NCBI RefSeq assembly: GCF_947489355.1
Contig: NZ_CANLDD010000012.1
Span: forward strand, 1-64,000
Length of the DNA: 64,000 nt
Reading direction: 5' to 3'
Source of the DNA: an uncultured Microbulbifer sp.
GTDB lineage: Bacteria; Pseudomonadota; Gammaproteobacteria; Pseudomonadales; Cellvibrionaceae
The notes under the pieces were generated by a model. It was not told the origin of the DNA. It made no database searches and saw only the letters and a list, made by a program, of their open reading frames with translations. The translations under genes and the position numbers were made by a program. Position 1 is the stretch's first letter; each line of letters begins with the position of its first letter. Positions 8,103 through 16,489 of the stretch are shown here, one piece after another.

Positions 8103-8780
8103 ATGCAGAAATTTTTCCTTCTGTGGTTGATGTTGGCCCTTTCGTTGCTGGCGGGCTGTGAATCACTGATGTATCCAGGACAGGAGCATCAGAGCGCTCC
8201 GCCGGTACTATCGGTGCCTGAGATCGTGCCGTGTTCCGAGCCTGTGCCAGTGATGTGCATGGAACCTGAAACCAGGGTTGTCGAAAAGATAATCGAACGA
8301 AGTGTTGAAAAAATAGTCGAAGTGCCCGTTGCCAGGGACAAGTTGGTGCTTGGCGCGGTGGAAAATGTCTCAATGGAACCCTCCGGCCTGGTTATTGAAT
8401 CCATCGTCGATTCCGGTTCACCGACTTCTACTCTGCGTGCCAAGGCTCTGACCCGCTTCGAGCGCGACGGCCGAGACTGGATCAGAATCCAACTGATACC
8501 CCCGCAAGGGGATGGCGAAACGGAGCCCGGTAGCGTTGAGCTGCCCATCAAGCGCTTTATCCGTGCGATGCGCATTGGCTTTCCCAGTCAGCGACGACCA
8601 GTGGTGGAGATGCACCTGACGGTCGGAGATATCACCCACATGGTGGAGGTTAGCCTGACGGACGAGGGCGGCACGGATACTTTGATGCTGCTGGGACGCA
8701 ATTTCCTCAAAGATGCCGCGGTTGTCGATGTGAGTCGGCGCTATGTCCAGGGTCAACCCCGAGTATCCGGGGGCAAGTAG
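8103..8780 (+). CDS. Retropepsin-like (RimK-associated) lipoprotein protease
   Basis: A 225-residue lipoprotein: hydrophobic segment, lipobox LAGC with Cys19 as the predicted lipidated residue, then a Glu/Val-rich linker (about 58-78). From about residue 80 it matches the family once labelled putative ATP-dependent zinc protease (COG4067), which is retropepsin-like. The catalytic motif reads VDSG (102-105), with Asp103 the probable catalytic aspartate, and the C-terminal flap-side motif is MLLGRNFL. A single such domain would have to dimerise to form an aspartic protease. It is the first of three co-directional genes with a membrane protein and an ATP-grasp ligase; this trio is a known conserved association. 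Substrate unknown. Confidence 0.85.
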   Translation: MQKFFLLWLMLALSLLAGCESLMYPGQEHQSAPPVLSVPEIVPCSEPVPVMCMEPETRVVEKIIERSVEKIVEVPVARDKLVLGAVENVSMEPSGLVIESIVDSGSPTSTLRAKALTRFERDGRDWIRIQLIPPQGDGETEPGSVELPIKRFIRAMRIGFPSQRRPVVEMHLTVGDITHMVEVSLTDEGGTDTLMLLGRNFLKDAAVVDVSRRYVQGQPRVSGGK

Positions 8781-8834
8781 GCCGGTTAGACAGTTAGGTT
8801 CCGATTGGAGCCGTAGAGTTACGGGGAATGGCGA

Positions 8835-10367
8835 ATGTCGCCGCGGGTCCAGGTTTATCTTATTGCGGTATTGCTCGCGCTGATCGGCGCTGGTCTGACC
8901 GCCTACAAGCACTTTGAATTGGGTTTTCCACTGTTGCCGGGAGAATACCGCACCGTCTGGACTATCGAGGCCAAAGTGGGTTTCGAGGCGGAAGGTGGCC
9001 CGGTCAAAGCCGCGCTGACGTTGCCGCGCGCGCAACGCAATATGGAAATACTCGGGGAAACTTTCAGTTCTTCGGGTTTCGGTTTTTATATTGCCCAGGA
9101 AAACGACGACTACCGTGCACTCTGGTCCCGGCGCTCAGCGGAGGGAACCCAGTCCCTGTTTTACCAGCTCGATGTTTATCAGAGGCCCGGAGCCCCGTTA
9201 GCGCAGCCTCTGAATCTCAGCACGCAAGTGCAGAAGCCGTTTCTGGGTGCGCGCGAACAGGAGGCGGTGCGCCTGGCGATTTATGCCCTGGTGGAGCAGG
9301 CCCGCGAACACTCATCCGATGTGGAATCCTTCACTACCCAGCTGTTGATTGAACTCAACAACGATGACAACCAGGATCGCAACCTGATTTTCCGCCATTA
9401 TGCCGACAGCACTCTGGTGGATGTGGCCCTGTTGATACTCGCCACTGCGGACATTCCGGCCCACCGAATCCGCGGCCTCTACCTGGAGGATGATCGCCGG
9501 CGTCTGGCGCCTGAGGATTTGCTCGAAGCGAATGATGGCAAGCACTGGATTGTCTTTGAGCCCACTACTGGCATGCCCGGTGTGCCGGAGAATTTTTTTA
9601 TCTGGCAGCGCGGCGGCAAAAGCCTGCTGGACCTGGAGGGTGGACGCAATTCCCAGGTGACTTTTTCCGTCATTGCCAACGATGTACCCGCGCGGGATGT
9701 CTCCATGCGCAGCACCAGCCGGGATAGGGAAGCCTTGGTGGACTTTTCTATCTACAGCCTGCCTATCGAACAGCAGAGCATCTTCAAGCTGATCCTGCTG
9801 GTGCCGGTGGGCGCCCTGGTTGTGGTACTGCTGCGGGTGTTTGTCGGCTTGCGCACGTCCGGTACTTTTATGCCGGTTTTGTTGGCGATAGCTTTTATTG
9901 AAACCCAGCTGCTGACGGGCCTTGCGATCTTTACCCTGATCCTGATCCTCGGGTTGTGGGTGCGGTTTTATCTCAGTCGACTCAACCTGCTATTGGTGTC
10001 GAGGATCGCCGCCGTGGTGGTCACGGTGGTGATCATTATGGCCGCTATCAGTGTCATCAGTTACAAACTGGGTATTGAGCAGGCGCTGACGGTGACCTTC
10101 TTTCCGATGATTATCCTTGCCTGGACCATCGAGCGCATGTCTATCGTGTGGGAGGAGGACGGTCCCTACGAGGTGATTGTGCAAGCGGGCGGCAGCCTGC
10201 TGGTGGCGATTCTGGCCTGGTGGGTTATGACCAACCGCTATGTGGAACACTGGACCTTTAATTTCCCCGAGCTGCTGTTGTTACTCCTGGCTTTTATACT
10301 GGTTGTGGGCAACTACACCGGTTACCGGTTCAGTGAATTGATGCGTTTCCGGCCTTTGGTCAAGTAG
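8835..10367 (+). CDS. Membrane protein, inactive transglutaminase + 7TM
   Basis: A 510-residue inner-membrane protein. One transmembrane segment (about 6-24) precedes a periplasmic region, then hydrophobic segments fill about 315-495 (near 318-338, 345-378, 385-409, 418-432, 448-465, 477-493). Residues about 140-260 look like a transglutaminase-like fold, but the place of the catalytic Cys reads STLVD (192-196), while the His of the triad survives (KHW, 236-238). This is the known family of inactive transglutaminase fused to seven transmembrane helices. It lies 54 bases after the retropepsin-like gene and 10 bases before the ATP-grasp gene. It probably links the periplasmic lipoprotein to the cytosolic ligase; the job is inferred. 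Confidence 0.87.
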   Translation: MSPRVQVYLIAVLLALIGAGLTAYKHFELGFPLLPGEYRTVWTIEAKVGFEAEGGPVKAALTLPRAQRNMEILGETFSSSGFGFYIAQENDDYRALWSRRSAEGTQSLFYQLDVYQRPGAPLAQPLNLSTQVQKPFLGAREQEAVRLAIYALVEQAREHSSDVESFTTQLLIELNNDDNQDRNLIFRHYADSTLVDVALLILATADIPAHRIRGLYLEDDRRRLAPEDLLEANDGKHWIVFEPTTGMPGVPENFFIWQRGGKSLLDLEGGRNSQVTFSVIANDVPARDVSMRSTSRDREALVDFSIYSLPIEQQSIFKLILLVPVGALVVVLLRVFVGLRTSGTFMPVLLAIAFIETQLLTGLAIFTLILILGLWVRFYLSRLNLLLVSRIAAVVVTVVIIMAAISVISYKLGIEQALTVTFFPMIILAWTIERMSIVWEEDGPYEVIVQAGGSLLVAILAWWVMTNRYVEHWTFNFPELLLLLLAFILVVGNYTGYRFSELMRFRPLVK

Positions 10368-10377
10368 GGAGGTTTGC

Positions 10378-11376
10378 TTGCGCCAATTCACTTTTAGACA
10401 CCTGTTCAACAAGGTGCGCGGTGGTGTGATTTCTCCACTGGTCTTGCGCGATATGGGTATTCTCGGCATGAATGCGCGCAATATCCATTATATTGCGCGC
10501 TACAATGACCGCAGGAAATTTCCCACCGTGGACGATAAGCTCAATACCAAGCGCGCAGCCGGGCAGGCCGGTATTCCCGTGCCGGAATTGATCAAGGCTT
10601 TTGAAACGCCGGCCAGTCGCAAACGGGTGATGGCAGTGATTGAGCCCCTGTGGCAGTTTGTGGTCAAGCCGGCACGGGGCTCAGGCGGCAAAGGCATTCT
10701 GGTTATCGCCGGTCGCAATGGCGATAAATTCAGGAAAACTTCCGGTGTGGAAGTCGAGGTGCTGGATATACTGCGGCATGTCAACAATATTCACAGCGGC
10801 CTGTACAGTCTCGGTGGCAAACCGGACCGGGTGATGGTGGAGGCCCTGGTGGATTTCGATCCCATTTTCCAGAATTATTCCTTTGAAGGTGTGCCGGATA
10901 TCCGCGTGATTGTGTTTCGCGGCTTTCCCGTGATGGCCATGCTGCGTTGTTCCACCCACGCCTCGGACGGAAAGGCCAACCTGCACCAGGGCGCAGTGGG
11001 GGTGGGCATCGATCTGGCTACAGGCAAGAGCAGCCACGCGGTGCAGCGAGGCCTGCGTATTCATCGGCACCCGGATACAGATTTTCCTTTCGATCAACTC
11101 GAAGTGCCCGGTTGGCATGACCTCTTGCACCTTGCAGCGAGCTGCTATGAGATGACCGGTCTCGGCTACCTGGGATGCGATATTGTGCTGGACCGCGAGC
11201 GCGGCCCGCTTTTGCTGGAAGCCAATGCCCGACCGGGTCTGGCAATACAGGTGGCCAATGGCGTGGGCCTGCGCAGGCATTTGCGCTGTATCGAAGGTCT
11301 GGACTCAGAAATGCTCGGTAAGCGCGTCGAGCAGAGGGTGGACTTTTCCATGCGTACATTTGCCGCTGATCTCTGA
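10378..11376 (+). CDS. RimK-like ATP-grasp alpha-L-glutamate ligase
   Basis: A 332-residue cytosolic ATP-grasp ligase of the alpha-L-glutamate ligase-like family, relatives of RimK, which adds glutamates to ribosomal protein S6. Visible motifs are the ATP-binding lysine and glycine loop (Lys97; GSGGKG 101-106) and the metal site Asp268, Glu281, Asn283 (LLLEANARPGL). It starts with TTG at 10378, with AGGGAGG 5 bases upstream, overlapping the end of the previous gene. It is the third gene of the retropepsin / 7TM / ligase set. The reaction expected is ATP-dependent peptide-bond formation with an amino acid such as glutamate; the acceptor is unknown. Confidence 0.9.
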   Translation: MRQFTFRHLFNKVRGGVISPLVLRDMGILGMNARNIHYIARYNDRRKFPTVDDKLNTKRAAGQAGIPVPELIKAFETPASRKRVMAVIEPLWQFVVKPARGSGGKGILVIAGRNGDKFRKTSGVEVEVLDILRHVNNIHSGLYSLGGKPDRVMVEALVDFDPIFQNYSFEGVPDIRVIVFRGFPVMAMLRCSTHASDGKANLHQGAVGVGIDLATGKSSHAVQRGLRIHRHPDTDFPFDQLEVPGWHDLLHLAASCYEMTGLGYLGCDIVLDRERGPLLLEANARPGLAIQVANGVGLRRHLRCIEGLDSEMLGKRVEQRVDFSMRTFAADL

Positions 11377-11844
11377 TTCAAAACTGTTCTTAGCGAGCCC
11401 ACTTCGAGGTTGCGGGGGATTCTGAATTCGATCAGTATGCTGCGGTGCGGTTTTTCAGTGTAGCGGGAGGCCTTGGGGTTGGCTGCACTATGATGATTCA
11501 CCTGGCGATCAAACCGGTCTTCAGTGACCCGCTTGATTGCCTCCCTGGATATACCGACGTCACTGTCCAAAATGGCTTGTGTTGTCGAAATTTTCACCGG
11601 CCTGTTGCTCATAGCCATGAATGCCCAACGCCACAGATCAGATCGGCACTCCCTGTTGGTAACTGTGTTGCGGTGGTGCCCGAGGCTCAGTGCAAACCGC
11701 GTAGGGTTACGGCCCGAAAAGATGGCACAAGGCTTGCATTTCTTTGATGGTGGGTCCATGGCCCACATTCCGGGAAGACCTCTTGGGGCTGTGACAAATC
11801 ACAAATCCGGGTGACTTCCCTTTCTCTCATCAAAGCTGATTTTG
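11377..11844. other. Intergenic region, possible small RNA
   Basis: About 470 bases without a gene that I can support. It ends at a strong terminator (11845-11867), so something transcribed on the plus strand stops there. This may be the ATP-grasp operon's long 3' end or a small RNA. Short open frames on both strands have no ribosome binding site or family resemblance. Confidence 0.3.
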
Positions 11845-11867
11845 GCCTCGCTTCGCGGGGCTTTTTT
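11845..11867 (+). terminator. Intrinsic terminator
   Basis: GCCTCGC (11845-11851), a three-base loop TTC, then GCGGGGC (11855-11861) form a GC-rich stem with one G-T pair. Six T residues follow directly, and another T run follows after CC. It lies 470 bases past the ATP-grasp gene and 158 before the kinase gene. Confidence 0.8.
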
Positions 11868-12024
11868 CCTCTTTTTTTTGAAATAAAGCATAATATTTTT
11901 AAATTCAGGGAAATTTTTGGAATATAACGAGGTATTCTCTCTCCATAATTAGATCATTGATTCGCTGCTGGTTATAAGTGGTTAAATTCTATCAACGAGC
12001 GAATTTCAACAAATCGAGTCCCGT

Positions 12025-14031
12025 GTGTCAGAGTCACCAGTGCCAGATCAACCCCGCCCTCCATTTTTGTTAGCAACGCCAGATGAGCTGCATTTGTTCG
12101 ATGGCGGCCAGCTCGCACAGCAGGCAACCTATTTGCACGGCCTGTTGCTCGGTGCGCAGCAGGGTCTATGGGAGTGGCATCCGAAAACCGGAGCCCTGCG
12201 CGCTCAGGGGGAAATCTGGTTGCTGTTTGCCGAGATTGAGGGGCAGGCGCTGGACAAGCTGTGGACCGGTGCCGAGTTGCCCCTGGTATACACAGAAGAG
12301 CGCGATCGGGTTCGCGAGGTGCGCCAGCGGGCCGCCGGTAATGAGGGTTGTTTTGACATTATTTTTCGCGCCTATGAGAACGCAGGCCAGTTGCGTTGGC
12401 TGCGCTTTTTGGGGCGAACTGTCACTGTGGATGACTGTGCGGAAAGAGTTGTTTTTGGTTGTTGTGCCGATGTCAGTACGGTCGTATCCCGGCGCGTTCT
12501 GTACAGTTTGCCTGGTGAGCAGCCACTGCAGGCACTCTCCGGGGTCGGTGACGGTTTGTGGGAATGGGATTTAAACGCGGATGAAATGATCCTGGATGAT
12601 GCCTGTTGGGCAATTCTCGGCTATGAGACCAGTCCCATCCGGCGTATTGACCGCTCGGCTGCGGCGCAGTGGAAAGCCAGAATACTTTCCGAGGATTTCC
12701 CCAGGGTAGAGCAGGCCATGTCGGAGCATGTGCGTGGGCGATTTCCTCTGGATGTGGAATTCCGCCTATGGCGCTCCGACGGTAGCATTGCCTGGGTCCG
12801 GTGCCGCGGCAAGGTCCAACTGAATAACTGTGGCCAGCCGACGCGCGTGCTGGGGACACTTCAGGATGTGAGTGGCAGCCGTGAAACCCTATGCCGGGTA
12901 GAGCGGGAATTGCAGCAGCAGCGAGCGGAAAATGTGCGCCGCTCGGATCTTCTCTTCAGCCTGAGTCATGAGTTGCGCACGCCGCTCAATGCAATCCTCG
13001 GATACAGCCGAATGGTTGAGCTGGACGCAAGCCTTAATTCAGATCAGCGCCAGCGCCTGGGGGAAATCCGCCGCGCCGGGCAGCACCTGTTGCATCTGGT
13101 CGGCGATGTGCTGGAGCTGGCCCGTATCGACAGCCGGCGACTCGGGCCATCGATGGAATCGATACGCCCCGCGGAGCTGGTGGCCGACTGTAAGCGCCTG
13201 CTCGAACCCCTGGCAGAGACCCGCCGCGTCAGCCTTATTTTTGAGCCTCTTGGCTGGGAATCCGCTTATATCTGTGCCGATCCGGTACGCTATAAGCAAG
13301 TGATACTGAACCTGGTCGGCAATGCGGTGAAGTACAACCGCGACAATGGGCGGGTCATCATCAGTTTTGCCCCCCAGGCCGAGGGCTGGTTGCGCCTTAG
13401 CATTCTCGATACCGGGAAAGGCATCCCGCCGGAGCGGCGCGATGAGGTATTTGAACCGTTTAACCGGCTGGGGGAAGAGAAGGGACATATAGAGGGCACC
13501 GGAGTGGGCCTGGCAATCGCCAAGCGCCTGACTGAGGCCATGGGCGGGCGGATCGATTTCGACAGCCAGGAGGGGCAGGGTTCCGTTTTCTGGATTGAAT
13601 TTCCCATGATCGATGCCCCGGATACCCTGATGTCTCTCCCGGCTCAGCCGGAGATACCACGACAGCTGCCGGCTGGCCGGTTATTACTGGTGGACAACCG
13701 GCCAGAAGCGGCAAGCCGGCTGAAAGAAATGCTGAAGGAGGCCCCGCAAGTCCAGTGCCTGGTCGCCACAGATGGGGTTGAAGCCATCTTTATGGCGCGT
13801 ACCCTCAATCCCGACGTGTTGCTGTTTCACACTGCGGTGCCGGGTATGTCCGCTGCCGATCTGGTGCGGATTCTGGAAGAGGATATTTCGACCAGGGCAA
13901 CTTGCTTTGTGTTGGTAGGAAGCGATCTATCCGGGGGTAGCCATCCAACCCTGCCGGAGCAGTTTGACTTTGTACAGTTATCCAAGGTGCTGGCGAACAG
14001 ATTGGTGAGGTCGGGGCAGCCTGTTGTATAG
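12025..14031 (+). CDS. PAS hybrid histidine kinase, degenerate receiver
   Basis: A 668-residue hybrid sensor kinase without membrane segments. Two PAS-like domains (about 38-155 and 170-290, both with a GLWEW motif) are followed by HisKA with phosphorylatable His315 in SHELRTP, an N-box near 429-437, the G1 box DTGKGI (462-467) and G2 box GTGVGLAI (491-498). The C-terminal receiver (about 551-668) is degenerate: the acidic pair is Asp557-Asn558, and the phosphoacceptor aspartate, four residues before Pro606, is His602. It is therefore unlikely to accept phosphate in the usual way. The start is GTG at 12025. No response regulator gene is adjacent; the ATP-grasp operon ends 648 bases upstream, and function in common is only possible. 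Confidence 0.9.
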   Translation: MSESPVPDQPRPPFLLATPDELHLFDGGQLAQQATYLHGLLLGAQQGLWEWHPKTGALRAQGEIWLLFAEIEGQALDKLWTGAELPLVYTEERDRVREVRQRAAGNEGCFDIIFRAYENAGQLRWLRFLGRTVTVDDCAERVVFGCCADVSTVVSRRVLYSLPGEQPLQALSGVGDGLWEWDLNADEMILDDACWAILGYETSPIRRIDRSAAAQWKARILSEDFPRVEQAMSEHVRGRFPLDVEFRLWRSDGSIAWVRCRGKVQLNNCGQPTRVLGTLQDVSGSRETLCRVERELQQQRAENVRRSDLLFSLSHELRTPLNAILGYSRMVELDASLNSDQRQRLGEIRRAGQHLLHLVGDVLELARIDSRRLGPSMESIRPAELVADCKRLLEPLAETRRVSLIFEPLGWESAYICADPVRYKQVILNLVGNAVKYNRDNGRVIISFAPQAEGWLRLSILDTGKGIPPERRDEVFEPFNRLGEEKGHIEGTGVGLAIAKRLTEAMGGRIDFDSQEGQGSVFWIEFPMIDAPDTLMSLPAQPEIPRQLPAGRLLLVDNRPEAASRLKEMLKEAPQVQCLVATDGVEAIFMARTLNPDVLLFHTAVPGMSAADLVRILEEDISTRATCFVLVGSDLSGGSHPTLPEQFDFVQLSKVLANRLVRSGQPVV

Positions 14032-14127
14032 GCATGTGCCCCGGCCCCAGAGGGAGTGACTGAGAGAGCAGAGCGCCCTGCCGAAGGTCAACCCGGTGAT
14101 TTTCCGGGCCGGCCTGGCACAATGGGA

Positions 14128-14931
14128 TCAGCGCACACCGCCCAGGTGTCTGCCCACGATTTGCACCAGGGGCTTGAACACTTTGGGTGTGGCGCAGACC
14201 AGATGGCCGGAATCCAGGTAATCCTCACCGCCGCGGAAATCACTGATCAGGCCACCAGCCTCTTTTACCAGCAGGGAGCCCGCGGCGATATCCCAGGTGT
14301 TCAGATACATTTCCCAAAAGCCGTCGAAGCGGCCGGCCGCCACATAGGCGAGGTCCAGTGCGGCCGCGCCCGGGCGGCGGATGCCGGCGGTCTGTCCGGC
14401 AATTTCTTTCAGTGCGGACAAGTAGGCGTCGATACTGTCCAGGGCCGGGCCGTTGAAGGGCAGGCCGGTGCCGATCAGCGCACCGCGCATACCCTGGCGC
14501 GGGGATACGCGAATACGACGCCCGTTCAGGGCAGCACCGCGACCGCGGCTCGCGGTGAATTCCTCGCGTTTGATGGGGTCCAGCACCACCGCGTGCTCGA
14601 TGCGGCCCCGGTAGCGGCAGGCAATGGAGACGGCAAACTGAGGGACGCTGTGAATAAAGTTGGTGGTGCCGTCGAGAGGGTCGATAATCCACTCGTAATC
14701 GGGCTCGGCGCCCTCCAGCAAGCCGCTCTCTTCGGCGCGGATGCTGTGCTTGGGGTAAGCCTTGCGCAGGTGGTAGATAATCTCCTGCTCACTGGCCCTG
14801 TCCACGTCGGTGACGAAATCATTGCGCGTCTTCTCTTCGAATTGCATCAGGTCGCCGCGTTCCCAGGCCCGTTCAATCAGTTCTCCGGCCTTGCGCGCCG
14901 CGCGCAGGGCAATATTTAGCATGGGTTCCAT
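14128..14931 (-). CDS. suhB: Inositol-1-monophosphatase family protein SuhB
   Basis: A 267-residue Mg2+-dependent phosphatase. Metal-binding residues are seen as Glu67/Glu68 (RAEESG), DPLDGTTN from Asp84 and WDIAAG with Asp214. SuhB hydrolyses inositol monophosphates and also acts in the rRNA transcription antitermination complex with NusA. Length equals E. coli SuhB (267). It faces away from trmJ, the arrangement also found in E. coli. The start ATG at 14931 gives MEPMLNIALRAARKAG, matching the family N-terminus. Confidence 0.96.
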   Translation of the reverse strand: MEPMLNIALRAARKAGELIERAWERGDLMQFEEKTRNDFVTDVDRASEQEIIYHLRKAYPKHSIRAEESGLLEGAEPDYEWIIDPLDGTTNFIHSVPQFAVSIACRYRGRIEHAVVLDPIKREEFTASRGRGAALNGRRIRVSPRQGMRGALIGTGLPFNGPALDSIDAYLSALKEIAGQTAGIRRPGAAALDLAYVAAGRFDGFWEMYLNTWDIAAGSLLVKEAGGLISDFRGGEDYLDSGHLVCATPKVFKPLVQIVGRHLGGVR

Positions 14932-14987
14932 AACGATTCCGCACCGAGTGGTTGAAGGGTTAAAAAGCGGGCCGCAGGTTGACCGCG

Positions 14988-15029
14988 GCGGACGGGATTG
15001 TAGGGATTCCCGTCCGCTTTTGCTACACT
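14988..15029 (+). promoter_or_regulatory. Hairpin and extended -10 upstream of trmJ
   Basis: GCGGACGGGA (14988-14997) and TCCCGTCCGC (15008-15017) are perfect inverted repeats with a 10-base loop, in the suhB/trmJ divergent region. Directly after comes TGCTACACT (15021-15029), an extended -10 type element 36 bases before the trmJ start. The hairpin would overlap the -35 region, so it could be an operator; this is inference. Confidence 0.35.
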
Positions 15030-15064
15030 CGCGCGCCCATCACACCGAGTCAATACGTTCAATC

Positions 15065-15856
15065 ATGACCAAGCTCCCCCGAGACACCACGCCGCTCCAG
15101 GCACTCGATAATGTGCGCACAGTATTAGTGAACAGCGCACACCCTGGCAATATCGGCGGCGCCGCGCGCGCGCTGAAGAACATGGGCTTGAGCCGGCTCT
15201 ATCTGGTCGCGCCACGCGAGTTTCCGGCAGCCAACGCCGTGTGGCGTGCAGCCGGGGCGGCAGAGATGCTCGACAGCGCCGTGGTGGTGGACACGCTTGA
15301 GGAGGCGGTGGCGGATTGTGGCCTGGTGGTCGCCACCAGTGCCCGCGAGCGGCGCATCCCCTGGCCCTTGTTGACCCCGCGCCAGTGTGGCGCGCGCGCG
15401 ATAGCGGAGGCGGCGAGCCATCCTGTGGCGCTGGTGTTCGGTCGCGAGGACCGGGGTCTGACCAATGAGGAACTACAGGCCTGCAATTTCCATGTACATA
15501 TCCCGGCCAATCCGCATTACAGCTCTTTGAACCTGGCCACTGCGGTGCAGGTGCTGGCCTATGAGGTACGTATCGCTGCGCTGGAAGCGGAGCGGGGGGG
15601 CGCGCTGTGCTATGCGGACTGGGACCGCCCGCCGGCCAGAGCTAGCGATATGGCACTGTATTTCGAGCATCTGCAGCAGTCTCTGGGCGAGTTGGGCTTT
15701 ATCGATCCTGATAACCCCCGTCAGACCATGACCCGTTTGCGTAGACTGTTCAGCCGCGTACGCCCGGACGATATGGAGTTGGGCATCCTGCGCGGTATGT
15801 TGACTGCCATCCAGAACCACATCCACCGCAGCGGTGGAAAGGGGCGGCCCGACTAG
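15065..15856 (+). CDS. trmJ: tRNA (Cm32/Um32) 2'-O-methyltransferase TrmJ
   Basis: A 263-residue SpoU-family (SPOUT) methyltransferase that methylates the 2'-OH of nucleotide 32 in several tRNAs using S-adenosylmethionine. The knot motifs are visible: NSAHPGNIGGAARALKNMG near residue 22, LVFGREDRGLTNEE near 125, and IPANPHYSSLNLATAVQ near 145. The start at 15065 gives MTKLPRDTTPLQ, close to the family start; an open frame extends upstream but without similarity. It precedes iscR by 106 bases, the order also seen in E. coli. Confidence 0.95.
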   Translation: MTKLPRDTTPLQALDNVRTVLVNSAHPGNIGGAARALKNMGLSRLYLVAPREFPAANAVWRAAGAAEMLDSAVVVDTLEEAVADCGLVVATSARERRIPWPLLTPRQCGARAIAEAASHPVALVFGREDRGLTNEELQACNFHVHIPANPHYSSLNLATAVQVLAYEVRIAALEAERGGALCYADWDRPPARASDMALYFEHLQQSLGELGFIDPDNPRQTMTRLRRLFSRVRPDDMELGILRGMLTAIQNHIHRSGGKGRPD

Positions 15857-15860
15857 GTCA

Positions 15861-15885
15861 ATACCCGAGTTGAGCCGGGGGTTAT
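15861..15885 (+). promoter_or_regulatory. IscR type 1-like binding site, upstream copy
   Basis: A 25-bp site beginning ATACCCGA and ending GGGGTTAT. Compared by hand with the type 1 IscR consensus (ATASYYGACTRWWWYAGTCRRSTAT) it matches at 17 of 25 positions, including both ATA/TAT ends. It directly abuts the second site at 15886. Confidence 0.5.
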
Positions 15886-15910
15886 ATACTTGACCAGAGT
15901 GCTGGGTTAT
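15886..15910 (+). promoter_or_regulatory. IscR type 1-like binding site, promoter-proximal
   Basis: A 25-bp site beginning ATACTTGACC and ending TGGGTTAT, matching the type 1 IscR consensus at 18 of 25 positions by hand. It covers the -35 element of the predicted iscR promoter (TTGACC, 15890-15895), so bound [2Fe-2S]-IscR would block RNA polymerase. Together with the abutting site this predicts autorepression of the isc operon. Confidence 0.55.
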
Positions 15911-15918
15911 TACATACT
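15890..15918 (+). promoter_or_regulatory. Predicted iscR (isc operon) promoter
   Basis: The -35 TTGACC (5 of 6 consensus bases) and the -10 CATACT (4 of 6) are separated by 17 bases. Transcription would start about 35 bases before the iscR ATG. The -35 lies inside an IscR-like site. Confidence 0.5.
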
Positions 15919-15962
15919 CTCGCCCCGACCGGTAAAGAGCTTCACCTCAGTTGGGAGCTGAT

Positions 15963-16439
15963 ATGCGTTTGACTACCAAAGGCCGCTATGCGGTCACCGC
16001 CATGCTGGATCTGGCCTTGCACGCCGAGCGTGGGCCGATCAGCCTGGCGGATATCTCCAAGCGCCAGGGTATTTCCCTCTCTTATCTGGAACAGTTGTTT
16101 TCCCGCCTGCGCCAATCCGGACTGGTCTCCAGCGTGCGTGGGCCCGGTGGTGGTTACCGCCTGGCTCGTGGTGGTGAAGAGATTTTTGTGGCGCAGATTA
16201 TCGATGCAGTGAACGAATCCGTAGACGCTACCAGTTGTGGTGGCAATGCGGATTGTGCCAATGGAGAGCAGTGCCTGACCCATTACCTATGGTCGGATTT
16301 AAGCGAACAGATACACGGCTTCCTGAGCGGCATCAGCCTGGCGAACCTGGTATCCCGTGCAGAAGTGCAGGAAGTGGCGCGTCGCCAGGACATGCGTGAA
16401 GCACCGGAAGAGCGCATTGCCGTACTCGGCGGGCTGTAA
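15963..16439 (+). CDS. iscR: Fe-S cluster assembly transcription factor IscR
   Basis: A 158-residue Rrf2-family regulator that senses Fe-S status and represses the isc operon when holding a [2Fe-2S] cluster. The N-terminal winged helix ([11 protein letters not shown] opening) is followed by the cluster ligands Cys92, Cys98, Cys104 and His107, exactly the E. coli positions. The start at 15963 is chosen because it gives the family N-terminus. First gene of iscRSUA-hscBA-fdx-iscX, with two IscR-like sites in its promoter region. Confidence 0.97.
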   Translation: MRLTTKGRYAVTAMLDLALHAERGPISLADISKRQGISLSYLEQLFSRLRQSGLVSSVRGPGGGYRLARGGEEIFVAQIIDAVNESVDATSCGGNADCANGEQCLTHYLWSDLSEQIHGFLSGISLANLVSRAEVQEVARRQDMREAPEERIAVLGGL

Positions 16440-16489
16440 GCGCCCGGCAAACCGGGGCGGATATAAGAGATTTATTGAGCGGAAACGGT

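Noticed and set aside
11166-11768. 200-codon minus-strand open frame over the ATP-grasp gene end
   Set aside because: Much of it overlaps the ATP-grasp gene in antisense and the rest has no start signal or recognisable domain.
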